From: Antedon mediterranea
Lineage: Eukaryota > Echinodermata > Crinoidea > Comatulida > Antedonidae
Length of the DNA stretch: 64,000 nt
Direction: 5' to 3'
Assembly: GCF_964355755.1 (NCBI RefSeq)
Contig: NC_092671.1
Location: forward strand, 8,753,001-8,817,000
Positions within the stretch are counted from its first letter, which is position 1; each line of letters starts with the position of its first letter. The translations under genes were made by a program, and so were the position numbers. Shown here piece after piece: positions 53,475 through 62,899 of this stretch. The notes below the pieces were generated by a model that worked only from the letters and a program-made list of their open reading frames with translations, did no database searches and was not told the origin of the DNA.

Positions 53475-55005
53475 GAGGAAAAAATTATCAACAATATAAA
53501 AATCTATGTTTATATAAAAGAACAGATAGAAGAAATGATTAGATGTCCAAAATATATATATAGATTCTTTTTATGTAAATTTGGACAACAATATTATAGT
53601 AAACATAGGAGGAAATAATATCAGTACATTATCTCTGTACAAATTTAACCATGCCAAAACGGAAGACTAATTGAACTACCGTTAGCTATTGTTTCATTAT
53701 CAAATATCAACATTTTATCATTACATATTATAATCCATTTTTAAGTATTATCCTAAAAAAATAATCAGATAGTGTTATTGTCAAAATAAAACATATCAAA
53801 TGGAACAGTTAGTCTCTTTCAGGGACATTACATCGCTAAAATAACAAATTTAAAGAACATTATAATATAATATTATAATTTGATCTTTATACTAGTTTCC
53901 TATAAATGAACATGAGACATTAAATAAATGCGAAGCAGGTGGTTTTCAAGTAAAAATAATATCATCAATTCTATAAATGTAATTTAATACATAGATCTAT
54001 TGTGAAAAATTATTCTATTTTTAGGCTAATTTTGTCCGCAATTATACTTAAATGAAAGTAGAAACTTGGATGGGAGTGGAAGTAAATGGGGAGTGAGAAA
54101 AATCTTTAAAACCAAATGTTTACTACTTTCCAAAAATTCTTACCCATATATTTCATGAAAAATAATAAAGAAATTAAATACAGTATTTTAATAATAAAAG
54201 TAAATAATAAATGTAATTTATATTTATTAAGTTTTTGTGCCAACTTTAAAAATTATATATATATTTTAATTGATGTCAACTAAATGTTAAGACAAAGTAT
54301 ATATTCCATCCAAAGTAACTGTTATAGTTTCTAGGGATGTCCTAAATTATTGGATATTAAACGAAATAATATGATAACATAACATTGATCAATTAAATAT
54401 CATGCATAATTCAAGCCCACTTTTATTACTCTAATGTTGTATTTTAAGGCCAGACATACAGACTTACGTCTAGTCTTAGCTACCAGCTGCATTATGCATC
54501 CAAATCATTGTGTTGCATAAGCTCTGGTTATGTAAAGTCTAACATACTTGTAAGGCAACAATTATAAAGACCGAGTCTTTAAAAACATTATTTTTTCAAA
54601 TAGTCATTCCACATTATTTGCTTGCATTAAAGTTTTAAAATTTTACTTATTTATACCATTCCTTAAGCTCTGTCTACGCTATCAAACTTTATGTGACAAA
54701 ACAAAATGTGATGAGTCCATATATGGACATATCACTATTTGGGTATATCATTACTATATTTGGGCACATCACACTTTTTTAGTAAAACTAGTTTGATAAT
54801 ATACACAGAGCTGTAGATCTGAAATTAAGATTATAGAATTATAACTTGATCAAATAAACAATATAACAACAATTGAATTTCCTAACTCTGTACATAGTAA
54901 TTCAATACAAAGTTCATTGGCATGGAGGGCATCATACTGCTAAAACAAATTGCTTTAGTTTGTAGTTTCCATGGTAATTGAATCTGTGCCTAGTCCTGTA
55001 CATCT
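53475..55005 (-). other. CTTN: Cortactin 3' UTR (probable)
   Basis: About 1.5 kb of AT-rich non-coding sequence between the cortactin stop and a candidate poly(A) signal. It contains one copy of the palindromic MITE family (54664-54812). No long reading frame is present on either strand. The extent of the UTR depends on which AATAAA is used. Confidence 0.4.
54664..54812. mobile_element. Palindromic MITE (CTCTGTCTACAC family), copy i
   Basis: Left end TAAGCTCTGTCTACGCTATC, right end GTTTGATAATATACACAGAG. It lies in the probable cortactin 3' UTR and would form a long hairpin in the mRNA. Confidence 0.75.
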
Positions 55006-56496
55006 TCACTCCCTAAGTTCTACATAATTTGCAGGAAACAGTCCAACAATTCCACGGCACTCACCCCTCCACCATCCTTCATCAACCTAGTAGAAATTAA
55101 TTGATTAATTTTAATATATCTGTGACCACAAAGCTATAATTGTTGGCTAATGACACCTTCTTTACACCTAGGTATCATTACTCAAAGCAAATTGTCTAGG
55201 GATGAACAAATCACTGTGATTACTTATACTTATTTTTGTGTCACCCTTGCCTCACCTCACTGCTTTAGCATTTACATTGTGTATGGCAAATTTTAATTTA
55301 AAAATACTATAACACAAACAAGATTGCACAATTTATTAAAATTACACTATTAATGCTGAATAACAATAATAATAATTTCCTACTCACTTGTTCAATATTT
55401 GTTATAACATCACCAGGATCAAAGGAAATCTCATCATCATCGGCTGAATAAATAAAAGAATGCAATCTAAACAATTCTTTGCCAAGTATAAGTACAAGAT
55501 ATGGTACAAATTGTTATTTTAGGTTGTTTTGGTGGAAGATGCTATTGTTAATTTCCTGGTGAAATTTTGTATAATGTACTAACCGAAATAAAGGAAATGA
55601 ATGAATGAAGACAAACAAAAATTGAAATAGTAAACGTATAAAACTATCACGACATAAAGTAATTGTCACTATGTCAACCAATAATTTCAATGAGTGGCCA
55701 AGCGGTTAAGGCAGTGGAACCGTAATAACATAGCCATAACATCAGCAAGGGTTCGAGGCTAACTCGCTCCATGGTTCTTGTGGTAGAACGAGTCTTCTCG
55801 GATAACTATAAACCGTATGTCCAGTGTACACATCTAGCTCATGTCACTTTAAAGAACCTAGTACATCCTTCGAGATGAGTAGGGGGTTACTCCGGTGTAC
55901 TAGTACAAACACAGCCATTGTCAACCACACATACTAGGCCCTGTGGTAGAACAGTAGTTTACTACTATACGGCCATACTGCGTTGAAACACCGGTTCTCG
56001 TCAGATCACCGAAGTTAAGCAACGTTGGGCCCGGTTGCGTTCTGGATGGGAGACCGTCTAGAAATCGTGGCGGGTGCTGTATATACTGGAGAGTGATGGT
56101 GTAATGGTAATATCGGACTAGCATGTGATAGGCATGGGTTCGAGGTTATCTGTACCATACTAATTGCATCCTTAGGCAAGATGCTTTACGCTCATTGCCT
56201 AATCTGGTAGGCGCTGCACTGCTGGCTGCCGTGGGTCCGTGGAGGGCCTAATCCGAATTTCCTCACTGAGGACAAATATTAATACAAAATACAAAAAAAA
56301 TAAAAAAATACTACTGAGCAGGCTTTCCAGTATAAAAGAGTAAAGGAAGAAAATACTGAGCATATTTATAAATAGTATTACAATCATCTTCAAATTGTTC
56401 TTGACTTACTTGCTTGATAATCATATAAGGCATCTGCTATACCTCCAGTCTCTGCAGGTGTATTAAGGTCATCATATGGGTCTTCTTGTGGTTGAT
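55006..56496 (-). CDS. CTTN: Cortactin exons 15-17: C-terminal SH3 domain
   Basis: Exon 15 (56410-56496) ends with ADALYDYQA, the ALYDY motif that opens SH3 domains. Exon 16 (55388-55443) gives the acidic RT-loop and [11 protein letters not shown]. Exon 17 (55006-55086) gives [11 protein letters not shown], then [10 protein letters not shown] and a stop. The ligand-groove aromatics (ALYDY, WW, PxxY) are all present, so the domain should bind proline-rich partners such as WIP, N-WASP or dynamin, as known for the family. The last coding exon is 81 bp and ends at a TGA. Confidence 0.95.
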
Positions 56497-59400
56497 CTAA
56501 ATACAAGTAATAATAAGTTTAAAACAAATATAAAATCGAAGAAATTGAAACTGAGATATTCTCTTGCAAATTTCTAGAAGAAAATATAGCTGGGGAGATC
56601 AAACTTTCAGTGGTATTGGACATTGGCTCTGGAAGAATCTTTCTTTACATGTTAGACACACAGCACCATTGGATAGTTCTAAGTCAGAAAACTCACTTGA
56701 TTTGAATTTTTTTTTACAGAACCATGAGAAATAAACATGGGATGGTAGCAGTTGAAATTTTAATTCTCTTTGGGGAGGCTAAAAACTAAATTTTGAGAGA
56801 GGAGAGAAAGAGGAAAGAGTTGACTGTATTACCTTCTTGGCCAAACTCTTCATATGTTTGTTGTGAGTCTGCTGCATTTGGTGTCTCCATCTCTGTATCT
56901 TCATAAACATCTTCAGGAGGTTGATCTTGGTCAATATTACCATATGTTAGTTCTTCAGGTTCTTTTATAGGCAGTGGTGGTGGTCTTTCTGGTTCTACTG
57001 GTTCATCTTCCTCTGGTTTTGGTTCATATTGTTGCTCTGGTTCTGGTTCAGGTTCCGGTTCTGGTTCTGTTTCAGGTTCCGGTTCTGGCTCTGGTTCTTC
57101 TGCTTTTCGTTTTGCCATTAGTTCTCTCTGTCGTGTCTGAAGACAAAAAGAAAATTCAGGTAATAGAATAAAACTACAGAAAAATGTTGGCATGCATACT
57201 GTTTTGTTTGCTGTAGTATATTCTTGAGCCCAGTTTGTGCTTAAGAGCCAAGGCAAACAACTAATAAGAAATCATACCTCTTCCACCTTCTTGGATTCCT
57301 GCCTTTCTTTCTCTTCCCTTGCTTGTCTTCTAGCTCGTTCTTCATCTGCTCGTTTCTTCCCCTCCTTAAAAGCAATAATCCAAATAAATTTCATATGGTT
57401 TATATAGATCAACAGGCACAGAATACACAATCGTCTAATGGTTAGGACATCTGCATATCAAGAAGAAGGTTCCGGGTTTGAATCTCAGTTGGGACGGCTT
57501 TTTCTCATTATCCCAGAATTCATCAACTTTATTGTTACAAATTAATTATTCAATTATATCAACAATGTAATAGGGCATATGTTTATATGATAACACTACT
57601 GTCATTCCTGAAGTCGTTGAAGACATGAATGCTCTAGACTAGATATTTCAGGAGTGGAACAATAAACAATAAAGATTATGAATTTACCTCTTCTTCTGCT
57701 TTAGCCATGTTCTCAAACCTTGCCCGCAGGTTTCCAGCACCACTTGGCTCTATAATATATAATGCATATAGTATTAATATTTATATAGAAATCAATGTAG
57801 AATAACCTGGAACAGATTTGTATTAGTAAAGTAAGGTTAGTGGTAAACCATGTGGTTCCAAATGGATATAAATTGTCTTGACGTTGTTACAGTACAACTC
57901 TCTTCAGTGATAATGTAACATTTATTCTTGGAAACCTTATTTTACTAGTGTTTATCCAAAATTACAAAACCTTTAAACAATAAGGACAAGATAATATAAT
58001 AATACAAAATAGCTTGTAAGCATGCTTTGGTGTTTTTAAACCAAATATATTTTCAGATTAGCTCCACACCCTCACAATATGAAGACACTTACTAGGGTCA
58101 GTCCTTGTTCTTTGGTAAGAAGATTTTGGTCCAGCCATGTCATCAAAGTTCCCTGCATTTGTGTCCTGGTTATTTTTATCAACGCCAAATTTACCGCCAA
58201 AACCTTTCTTCATGTCAACTTGCGATGAATGCACAGAAAGTTTTTCTTGGTCTTCAAATGTGTGAGCGGATTGATCCATTCGATCTTTTTGTACTCCATA
58301 TTTACCACCAAAACCAGTTGCATAATCTGACGAATGATTAATATCAAATAAGATAAAACATTAAATATTTTGTTAAATAGCCTCTTCTTGCTCATTCCAT
58401 CCAATCCAGCTATTAGGGAAACAGCTTAAGCTCTGTCAACACAATCAAACTTTATGTGACAACAAATTTGATGTGCCCATATATGGACATGATGATGTCA
58501 TATCACTACCATAATTTAAGAATATCACTACCATATTTGGGCACATCACAAATAAATAAATTTGGACTTTCAAGCACTTAATGCATAAAGCCTCTGTGCG
58601 CTTCATATTGTTAAAAGACATCGTATAACATGTATCCTTCACCAAAATATGTTACCGTATGTCATAGTATAGTCCCAGGGGGTTGGTTAGACAATTTAGC
58701 GGATGGGATCAACCAGGCAGTATGGTTATTATTCTATTTCTTGAGCCTCTGTCTTTTTTTTTAATTGTTTGCCACAGTTACATTAGGTAGTTAAAAAACA
58801 TTATGATAAAAATCAGTCATACCTTTTTGGGAATCATGTTTTGAAAGCTTTTCTTGATGTTCAAAACCAACAGCATTCTAAAAATAAATGTAGAAATTGG
58901 TTTATTAATAGATTTTAACCCAAAAGATGGATATAAATGACACATTATGCATATGAAATTATTACAAAAGATATCTCACCTTGTCAAACCTATCTTTTTG
59001 TACACCATATTTTCCACCAAATCCTGTAGCATAATCTGGAATTGAGGAAATAAAGAAAGAATACTATTAACAATGGTACAGTACTATTAGAACTATTAAA
59101 GTATACAATAAACTATAAAATGAAAGCCTTTTCCAATCATCATTCAATATAATCTTTTGTAGACATTGTTGCTTCACTCATGTGTATAGAAATTTACATA
59201 AAAAATGACCAAAATATTTTATATTTCTCACCTTTTTGTGAATCATGTTTAGCTAGCTTCTCTTGATGATCAAAACCAAGTGCAGACTACAAGAAATAAT
59301 AAATAAAAATAAATATAAACAAAACATTAATATAATGCTTTCTGAAACTCTCGTACACAGACAAAGAACTTATAACACAAGAATCTCCTGTTCGTCCGAA

Positions 59401-62254
59401 GCGCGTAACAATTTCGAAAGGCATTGTGGGATAGAATAGAGCTATGGGTGGCGCCATTGTGAGCCATGGAGTAGGGCGCCCGCATCAAATTAGAAAGTCA
59501 AAATCATAGAGGGGATCTGCTAATACTCTAGGGGGGTAGAGTAATTGACTTCCTAGTTTGGAGGGGGCGCTGCTCCATCCTGTGAAATGGCGTCGCCCAG
59601 TTTGACCTTTTAACCCTGTACTTCCGATACTGTGTTTTGAATGCAAATTGAAGAACAGGAGATTCTTGTGTTATAAGTTCTTTGTACACAGATTACTTAA
59701 TCATGATACAACAAAGCACAGTTATTTTACCATTTACCTTATCAACCCTGTCTTTCTGGACGCCAAATTTTCCACCAAATCCTTTGGAATAATCTAGAAA
59801 TTTAATAATGAAAGGAAATTAAACTAAACAAAAGCAAGGGTGTGTTAAATTTTGTCATTGTGGTTGGTTTTTATGTTCTTATATGTAGATAAAGTTTAAC
59901 ATGCGATGATATGATGATAATATTTGCAAGAATGCCCATGTTTAATAACTCTATAATTTTAGTACCTTTTTGTGAGTCATGCTGTGAAAGCTTTTCTTGA
60001 TGATCAAACCCAAGCGCTGACTAAAAAAAAAGACAAATAATTTTAAATGCAAATATGTAATTATAAATTGCAAAGATATGACTAAAAATCATTTAATAAA
60101 TTGAAATAAAACATTACATATATCATTTCAGAAGTTTAAACTACACCATTTATTAAATATGATAAACATGACAATATATTACATGGCTACACTGTATTGT
60201 ATTTTCTGGGAAACATGAATAGTAACCAACATAGGATTGAATATTGTTAACAATTGATGAAATAAATAATTTATAAATCTATATTGAAATAATACACCAT
60301 ACCTCATCAACCCTATCTTTTTGTACACCGTATTTGCCACCAAATCCCTTTGAGTAATCTAAATGTGGTATAATAATTGAAAGTTGATAAAATTATGATA
60401 CTATGCATCACCGCTGATAATTTGGTTTCAGATTTACAAATTAGACAACTGTATGTACAGTAAGCTATAATAGGATCGAAATGAAAGTTTATGTTATTGG
60501 CCTTTCATTTTTATGGTTAACGATGCAAATGTGCAGCTATTTGGTCTAAAAGACACTCTGTACAGAAACATTTGAGAATGATTTTTCGACTTGATAGCTG
60601 GTGTGATAGGTTGCTACAGAGTCAATTGGTAAACAGTAAAATATGCTGCCCACAGTGCAATCTTACTCCTTGCTAACTATAATGGATCATCTAAATACGT
60701 CCTTTGCTCATGTGTTCAGCAGTCAAAACAAAAATTATGCTTTACATAATGTGTGTGGTGGAAAAAAAAAACAAATATCAACTGGGACATTAACAATTTG
60801 GCCTAAAGCGTGTCTACACTATCAAACTATTACTAAAAAAAGTGTGATGTCCCTAAATATGTGATTGTGATATAATGTCATCTTGTTTATATATGGGCAC
60901 ATCACATTTTTTTATCCCATAAAGTTTAATAGCCTAGACAGAGCTTTAGAAATGCTTGTATCTCCAGTTTACTTGGTCTTTCCTGCAATAAATACCTTTT
61001 TGTGAAGCATGTTTATCAACTTTTCCTTCATATTCAAACCCAACTGCTGATTTATCTTTGCGATCTTGTTGTACACCGTATTTACCACCAAACCCCTTAG
61101 CATAATCTTTTTGTGATGCATGCTGTTGTAGCTTCTCTACATGTTCATGACCTACAGCACTCTGAAAGTTAACATTTAATCAACAATTCCTATTAGCAAT
61201 AATAGCACTTATAGTACTGCATATACATTTTTATTTAAAACCTACAGAAAATATAGAACATAGCATCTGATAAAATATTTTGGAGAAACTTCAAATCAGA
61301 AATAAGCACAGTGGTTGCTTATTCTGCATCACGGCGTTAAGTAAGTACATTTTTAATTAATGTATGGACCGACTCAAACAATGGAAAAATCAACTAATGT
61401 ACTAACTAACCTTGTCCATTCTGTCCTTTTGGACACCAAACTGACCTCCATACCCATAAGAAGCTTTTGGTCCAGATTCAAATTGATTCTTTTTAAAATT
61501 TGTATCATCGGCACGAACTTCTTCACGAAGTTTCTTAATGCTATAAAATAAAATAATAAAAAAACTTGCCTATTAATAAGGTGTTACTGTGAAAAAATTG
61601 AAAATAAAATACAGTAGTATAGCAACTATGACCATGTCCAAGAATATTGAGACCAAGAACAGAAAGCAACTCAACTAAACTGAAAGGAACTAGTTGCGAA
61701 AGGACTTTTGAGCAACTGAACAGAAGTAAATGGAACTGAAAAGACCTAATGTGTGAGCACTAAAGTTGGCAGACATGGAACTGAACTACAGACTTACTCC
61801 ACTGCACCTTGGCGACCAGAACCCTCGACAGTCTTAGCTCCCCATCGCTGTTCCTCTTCTGTAATGTCATTCTATAAATATCAAAACATAGATTTCTAAT
61901 TATTTTTTAGATAAGATACAATAAAAAAAGTAAACATCGTTTCAAATATTTAGCTTTTAAAAATAAAATATCTTGTCATTTATAAAAAAGTGAATTAGGT
62001 AGCAATAGCAAATCAATACTTTATATTAAAATTGATTACTTACCTGGATAAACTGACATGAAATTTCTTTTTCGGTTTATCCAGGTAAGCTACGCACGAA
62101 ATAAACAATTAAGTCACAATATTTTATATGAAATGTGTCTAATAATGATCAAAATGAAGATTACCACAAAATCTGGATCAGTTTCCCAATCATCATCTGC
62201 ATCATCCCCTGCTACGTTCGCAGCTGAAACCGTCTGGGATCGCCACATAGACAT
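55006..62254 (-). CDS. CTTN: Cortactin, complete, 17 coding exons
   Basis: Cortactin binds F-actin, activates and stabilises Arp2/3 branches, and recruits SH3 partners at lamellipodia, podosomes and endocytic sites. Coding exons in transcript order: 62165-62254, 61798-61871, 61411-61540, 60996-61161, 60303-60358, 59966-60020, 59738-59793, 59232-59286, 58980-59035, 58823-58877, 58093-58326, 57688-57749, 57278-57364, 56833-57136, 56410-56496, 55388-55443, 55006-55086. All junctions have GT-AG borders and matching phases, and the total is 1,704 bp including the stop, i.e. 567 aa. Domains: acidic N-terminus with a DDW motif (residues 20-23), six and a half 37-aa repeats (about 77-325), charged helix (about 343-395), Pro-Glu-rich stretch, SH3 (about 510-567). 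Vertebrate cortactin has the same order and a similar length. The first of two nearby ATGs (62254 and 62248) was taken as the start; the second also works. HS1 (HCLS1) is a vertebrate paralogue with fewer repeats, so cortactin is the better name. Confidence 0.96.
55691..55770 (+). mobile_element. tRNA-derived SINE head (Leu/Ser-type)
   Basis: GAGTGGCCAAGCGGTTAAGG is a class-II tRNA A-box region and AAGGGTTCGAGGCTAACTCG is a B box with T-stem. The spacing is like a tRNA-Leu or Ser with variable arm, but the acceptor ends do not pair, so it is a SINE head or pseudogene rather than a functional tRNA. Confidence 0.6.
55965..56083 (+). pseudogene. 5S rRNA-like sequence
   Basis: ACGGCCATACTGCGTTGAAA, CACCGGTTCTCGTCAGATCA, CCGAAGTTAAGCAACGTTGG and GGATGGGAGACCGTCTAGAA, ending GCGGGTGCTGTA, track animal 5S rRNA from end to end (about 119 nt). 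The internal pol III promoter (box A, IE, box C) is mostly kept. Several changes (TGCGTTGAAACA; GCGTTCTGG; AATCGTGGCGGG) and its place between two tRNA-derived SINE parts in a cortactin intron suggest a 5S-derived SINE (SINE3-type) or dispersed pseudogene, not a working gene. Confidence 0.8.
56091..56300 (+). mobile_element. tRNA-derived SINE
   Basis: GAGTGATGGTGTAATGGTAA (A box) and GGCATGGGTTCGAGGTTATC (B box) about 50 bp apart, followed by a body CATCCTTAGGCAAGATGCTT, TACGCTCATTGCC, a GC-rich block and an A-rich tail (TACAAAAAAAATAAAAAA). The part CTTAGGCAAGATACTTTAAT at about 5510 belongs to the same body family. Adjacent to the 5S-like unit and possibly one composite element. Confidence 0.6.
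56833..57749 (-). CDS. CTTN: Cortactin exons 12-14: helical region and Pro-Glu stretch
   Basis: Exon 12 (57688-57749) encodes [15 protein letters not shown], matching the start of the alpha-helical segment after the repeats. Exon 13 (57278-57364) is a charged helix rich in K, R and E. Exon 14 (56833-57136) continues the helix, then has about 25 residues of alternating Pro and Glu, then EPERPPPLP and several acidic DxYED and TYEEF tyrosine sites. In vertebrates this region carries the proline-rich and Src-phosphorylated tyrosines. The Pro-Glu run is unlike the vertebrate sequence and probably grew by codon-level slippage. Confidence 0.9.
57418..57510 (+). mobile_element. tRNA-derived SINE head
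   Basis: ATCGTCTAATGGTTAGGACA is an A box with D-arm, and TTCCGGGTTTGAATCTCAGT is a B box with T-arm. The intervening anticodon-arm region is irregular, so this is SINE-like rather than a functional tRNA. It lies in a cortactin intron. Confidence 0.55.
58093..61540 (-). CDS. CTTN: Cortactin exons 3-11: actin-binding repeats
   Basis: These exons encode the 37-residue cortactin repeats, whose recurring core is [12 protein letters not shown] with variants GGQFGV and GGKFGV. I count six full repeats and one half repeat ([12 protein letters not shown] in exon 11). In vertebrates the repeat array binds F-actin. Exons 5-10 alternate 56 and 55 bp, so each repeat is split across exactly two exons at a constant place, between the DR.D part and the following S/NA.GF part. 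Exon 4 holds one and a half repeats and exon 11 holds a full repeat plus the half repeat and a linker, suggesting intron loss there. A hAT-like MITE sits in the intron between exons 7 and 8. Confidence 0.95.
58427..58552. mobile_element. Palindromic MITE (CTCTGTCTACAC family), copy j, right end lost
   Basis: Starts TAAGCTCTGTCAACACAATC and keeps the central CCATATATGGACATGATGA, but stops after TTTGGGCACATCACA without the terminal repeat. It lies in a cortactin intron. Confidence 0.7.
59362..59684. mobile_element. hAT-like MITE in a cortactin intron
   Basis: Ends CAAAGAACTTATAACACAAG and its inverse, with ~32-bp terminal repeats. An 8-bp direct repeat TACACAGA flanks it (59354-59361 and 59685-59692). 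Eight-base duplications with CA-starting termini are typical of hAT elements. The interior is unusually GC-rich for this window (GGCGCC, CGAAGCGCG). It has no coding capacity. Confidence 0.85.
60804..60949. mobile_element. Palindromic MITE (CTCTGTCTACAC family), copy k
   Basis: Left end AAAGCGTGTCTACACTATCA, right end GTTTAATAGCCTAGACAGAG. It lies in the cortactin intron between exons 4 and 5. Confidence 0.72.
61798..62254 (-). CDS. CTTN: Cortactin exons 1-2: acidic Arp2/3-binding N-terminus
   Basis: Exon 1 (62165-62254) encodes a short lead and then an aspartate-rich run with [11 protein letters not shown], the class II nucleation-promoting acidic motif whose tryptophan contacts Arp2/3. Exon 2 (61798-61871) continues with [19 protein letters not shown], very close to the vertebrate sequence. 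Exon 1 ends in phase 0 (donor GTAATC) and exon 2 ends two bases into a codon (donor GTAAGT). The upstream ACACC before the ATG is a reasonable initiation context. Confidence 0.95.
62039..62088. repeat. Short inverted repeat with two facing splice-donor-like ends
   Basis: TTACCTGGATAAAC and GTTTATCCAGGTAA face each other across about 21 bp in cortactin intron 1. Each end reads CCAGGTAAG on one of the two strands. Confidence 0.6.
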
Positions 62255-62279
62255 GGTGTGTTTTTACAATATCCAATGG
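62255..62279 (-). other. CTTN: Cortactin 5' UTR, second exon part
   Basis: A plausible acceptor (AAATAACAG) lies just before 62279, giving a short untranslated segment in front of the ATG. It would join a non-coding first exon ending at the donor near 62761 (AATAAG then GTAATT). This is read from splice signals only. Confidence 0.4.
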
Positions 62280-62760
62280 CTGTTATTTATACAAAACAAC
62301 ACATGAATAATAACACTGTCTAACCACAGTAATTAATTATACTGTACTACTACTAACTACTATACTATAGGCCTTATAGGCTACTCTACTGTATTTTAAA
62401 AAGAAGGAAGGTGCTTAATTTTTAATATTAATAAATACAATTATTTGTTTTATGCACATCTTAAAAGATTTAACTTTAGGCCTTAGCCCGATAATATGAA
62501 GATAATTAGATATGCAGTGTGAGTTCATACATACGCCTTGTTGACACTAAATTGCTAGGCCCTGACACTAGAGACTTAGGGCAATTTATTCACGGGACGA
62601 AATCCATGCAAGCAAGGTCAATTACGGACAGTATTCTAGGCTTAGATTTACAGGCTCTGAAAGCTGAGGCCCTAGCGTACTACAATGCCTAAAAACGTTG
62701 CTGATACATTACTAAGTGCATATGAATTTAGGTGCGTATGTATATATTAACAATAATTAC

Positions 62761-62890
62761 CTTATTTTTGGAATAATCTTGCAAACAAGTCAGGCTAGGC
62801 TACAGAGATTACCACTTCCGCGAAAGGAGACAACACCAACCACTTCCTGGTTTGTTTAAGCCCCTCCCACCGGCTACGCAGTAAACTCAA
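62761..62890 (-). promoter_or_regulatory. CTTN: Probable cortactin promoter and first exon
   Basis: This patch is richer in G and C than its surroundings. Read on the minus strand it carries two ETS-like cores, CAGGAAGTGG (62840-62849) and CGGAAGTGG (62812-62820), and a GC-box-like GGGAGGGGC (about 62860-62868). A donor lies at about 62761. No TATA box is evident. ETS sites packed near a start site are common in broadly expressed animal genes, so transcription probably starts between about 62,760 and 62,820. This is inferred from motifs only. Confidence 0.45.
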
Positions 62891-62899
62891 TCTGGCCTA

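Noticed and set aside
55965-56083. Functional 5S rRNA gene
   Set aside because: Several changes in conserved stems and its setting between SINE parts favour a pseudogene or SINE. A folding test and expression data would be needed to revive it.
56974-57171. Hydrophobic plus-strand frame rich in LVLV
   Set aside because: It is the antisense of the Pro-Glu repeat in cortactin exon 14.
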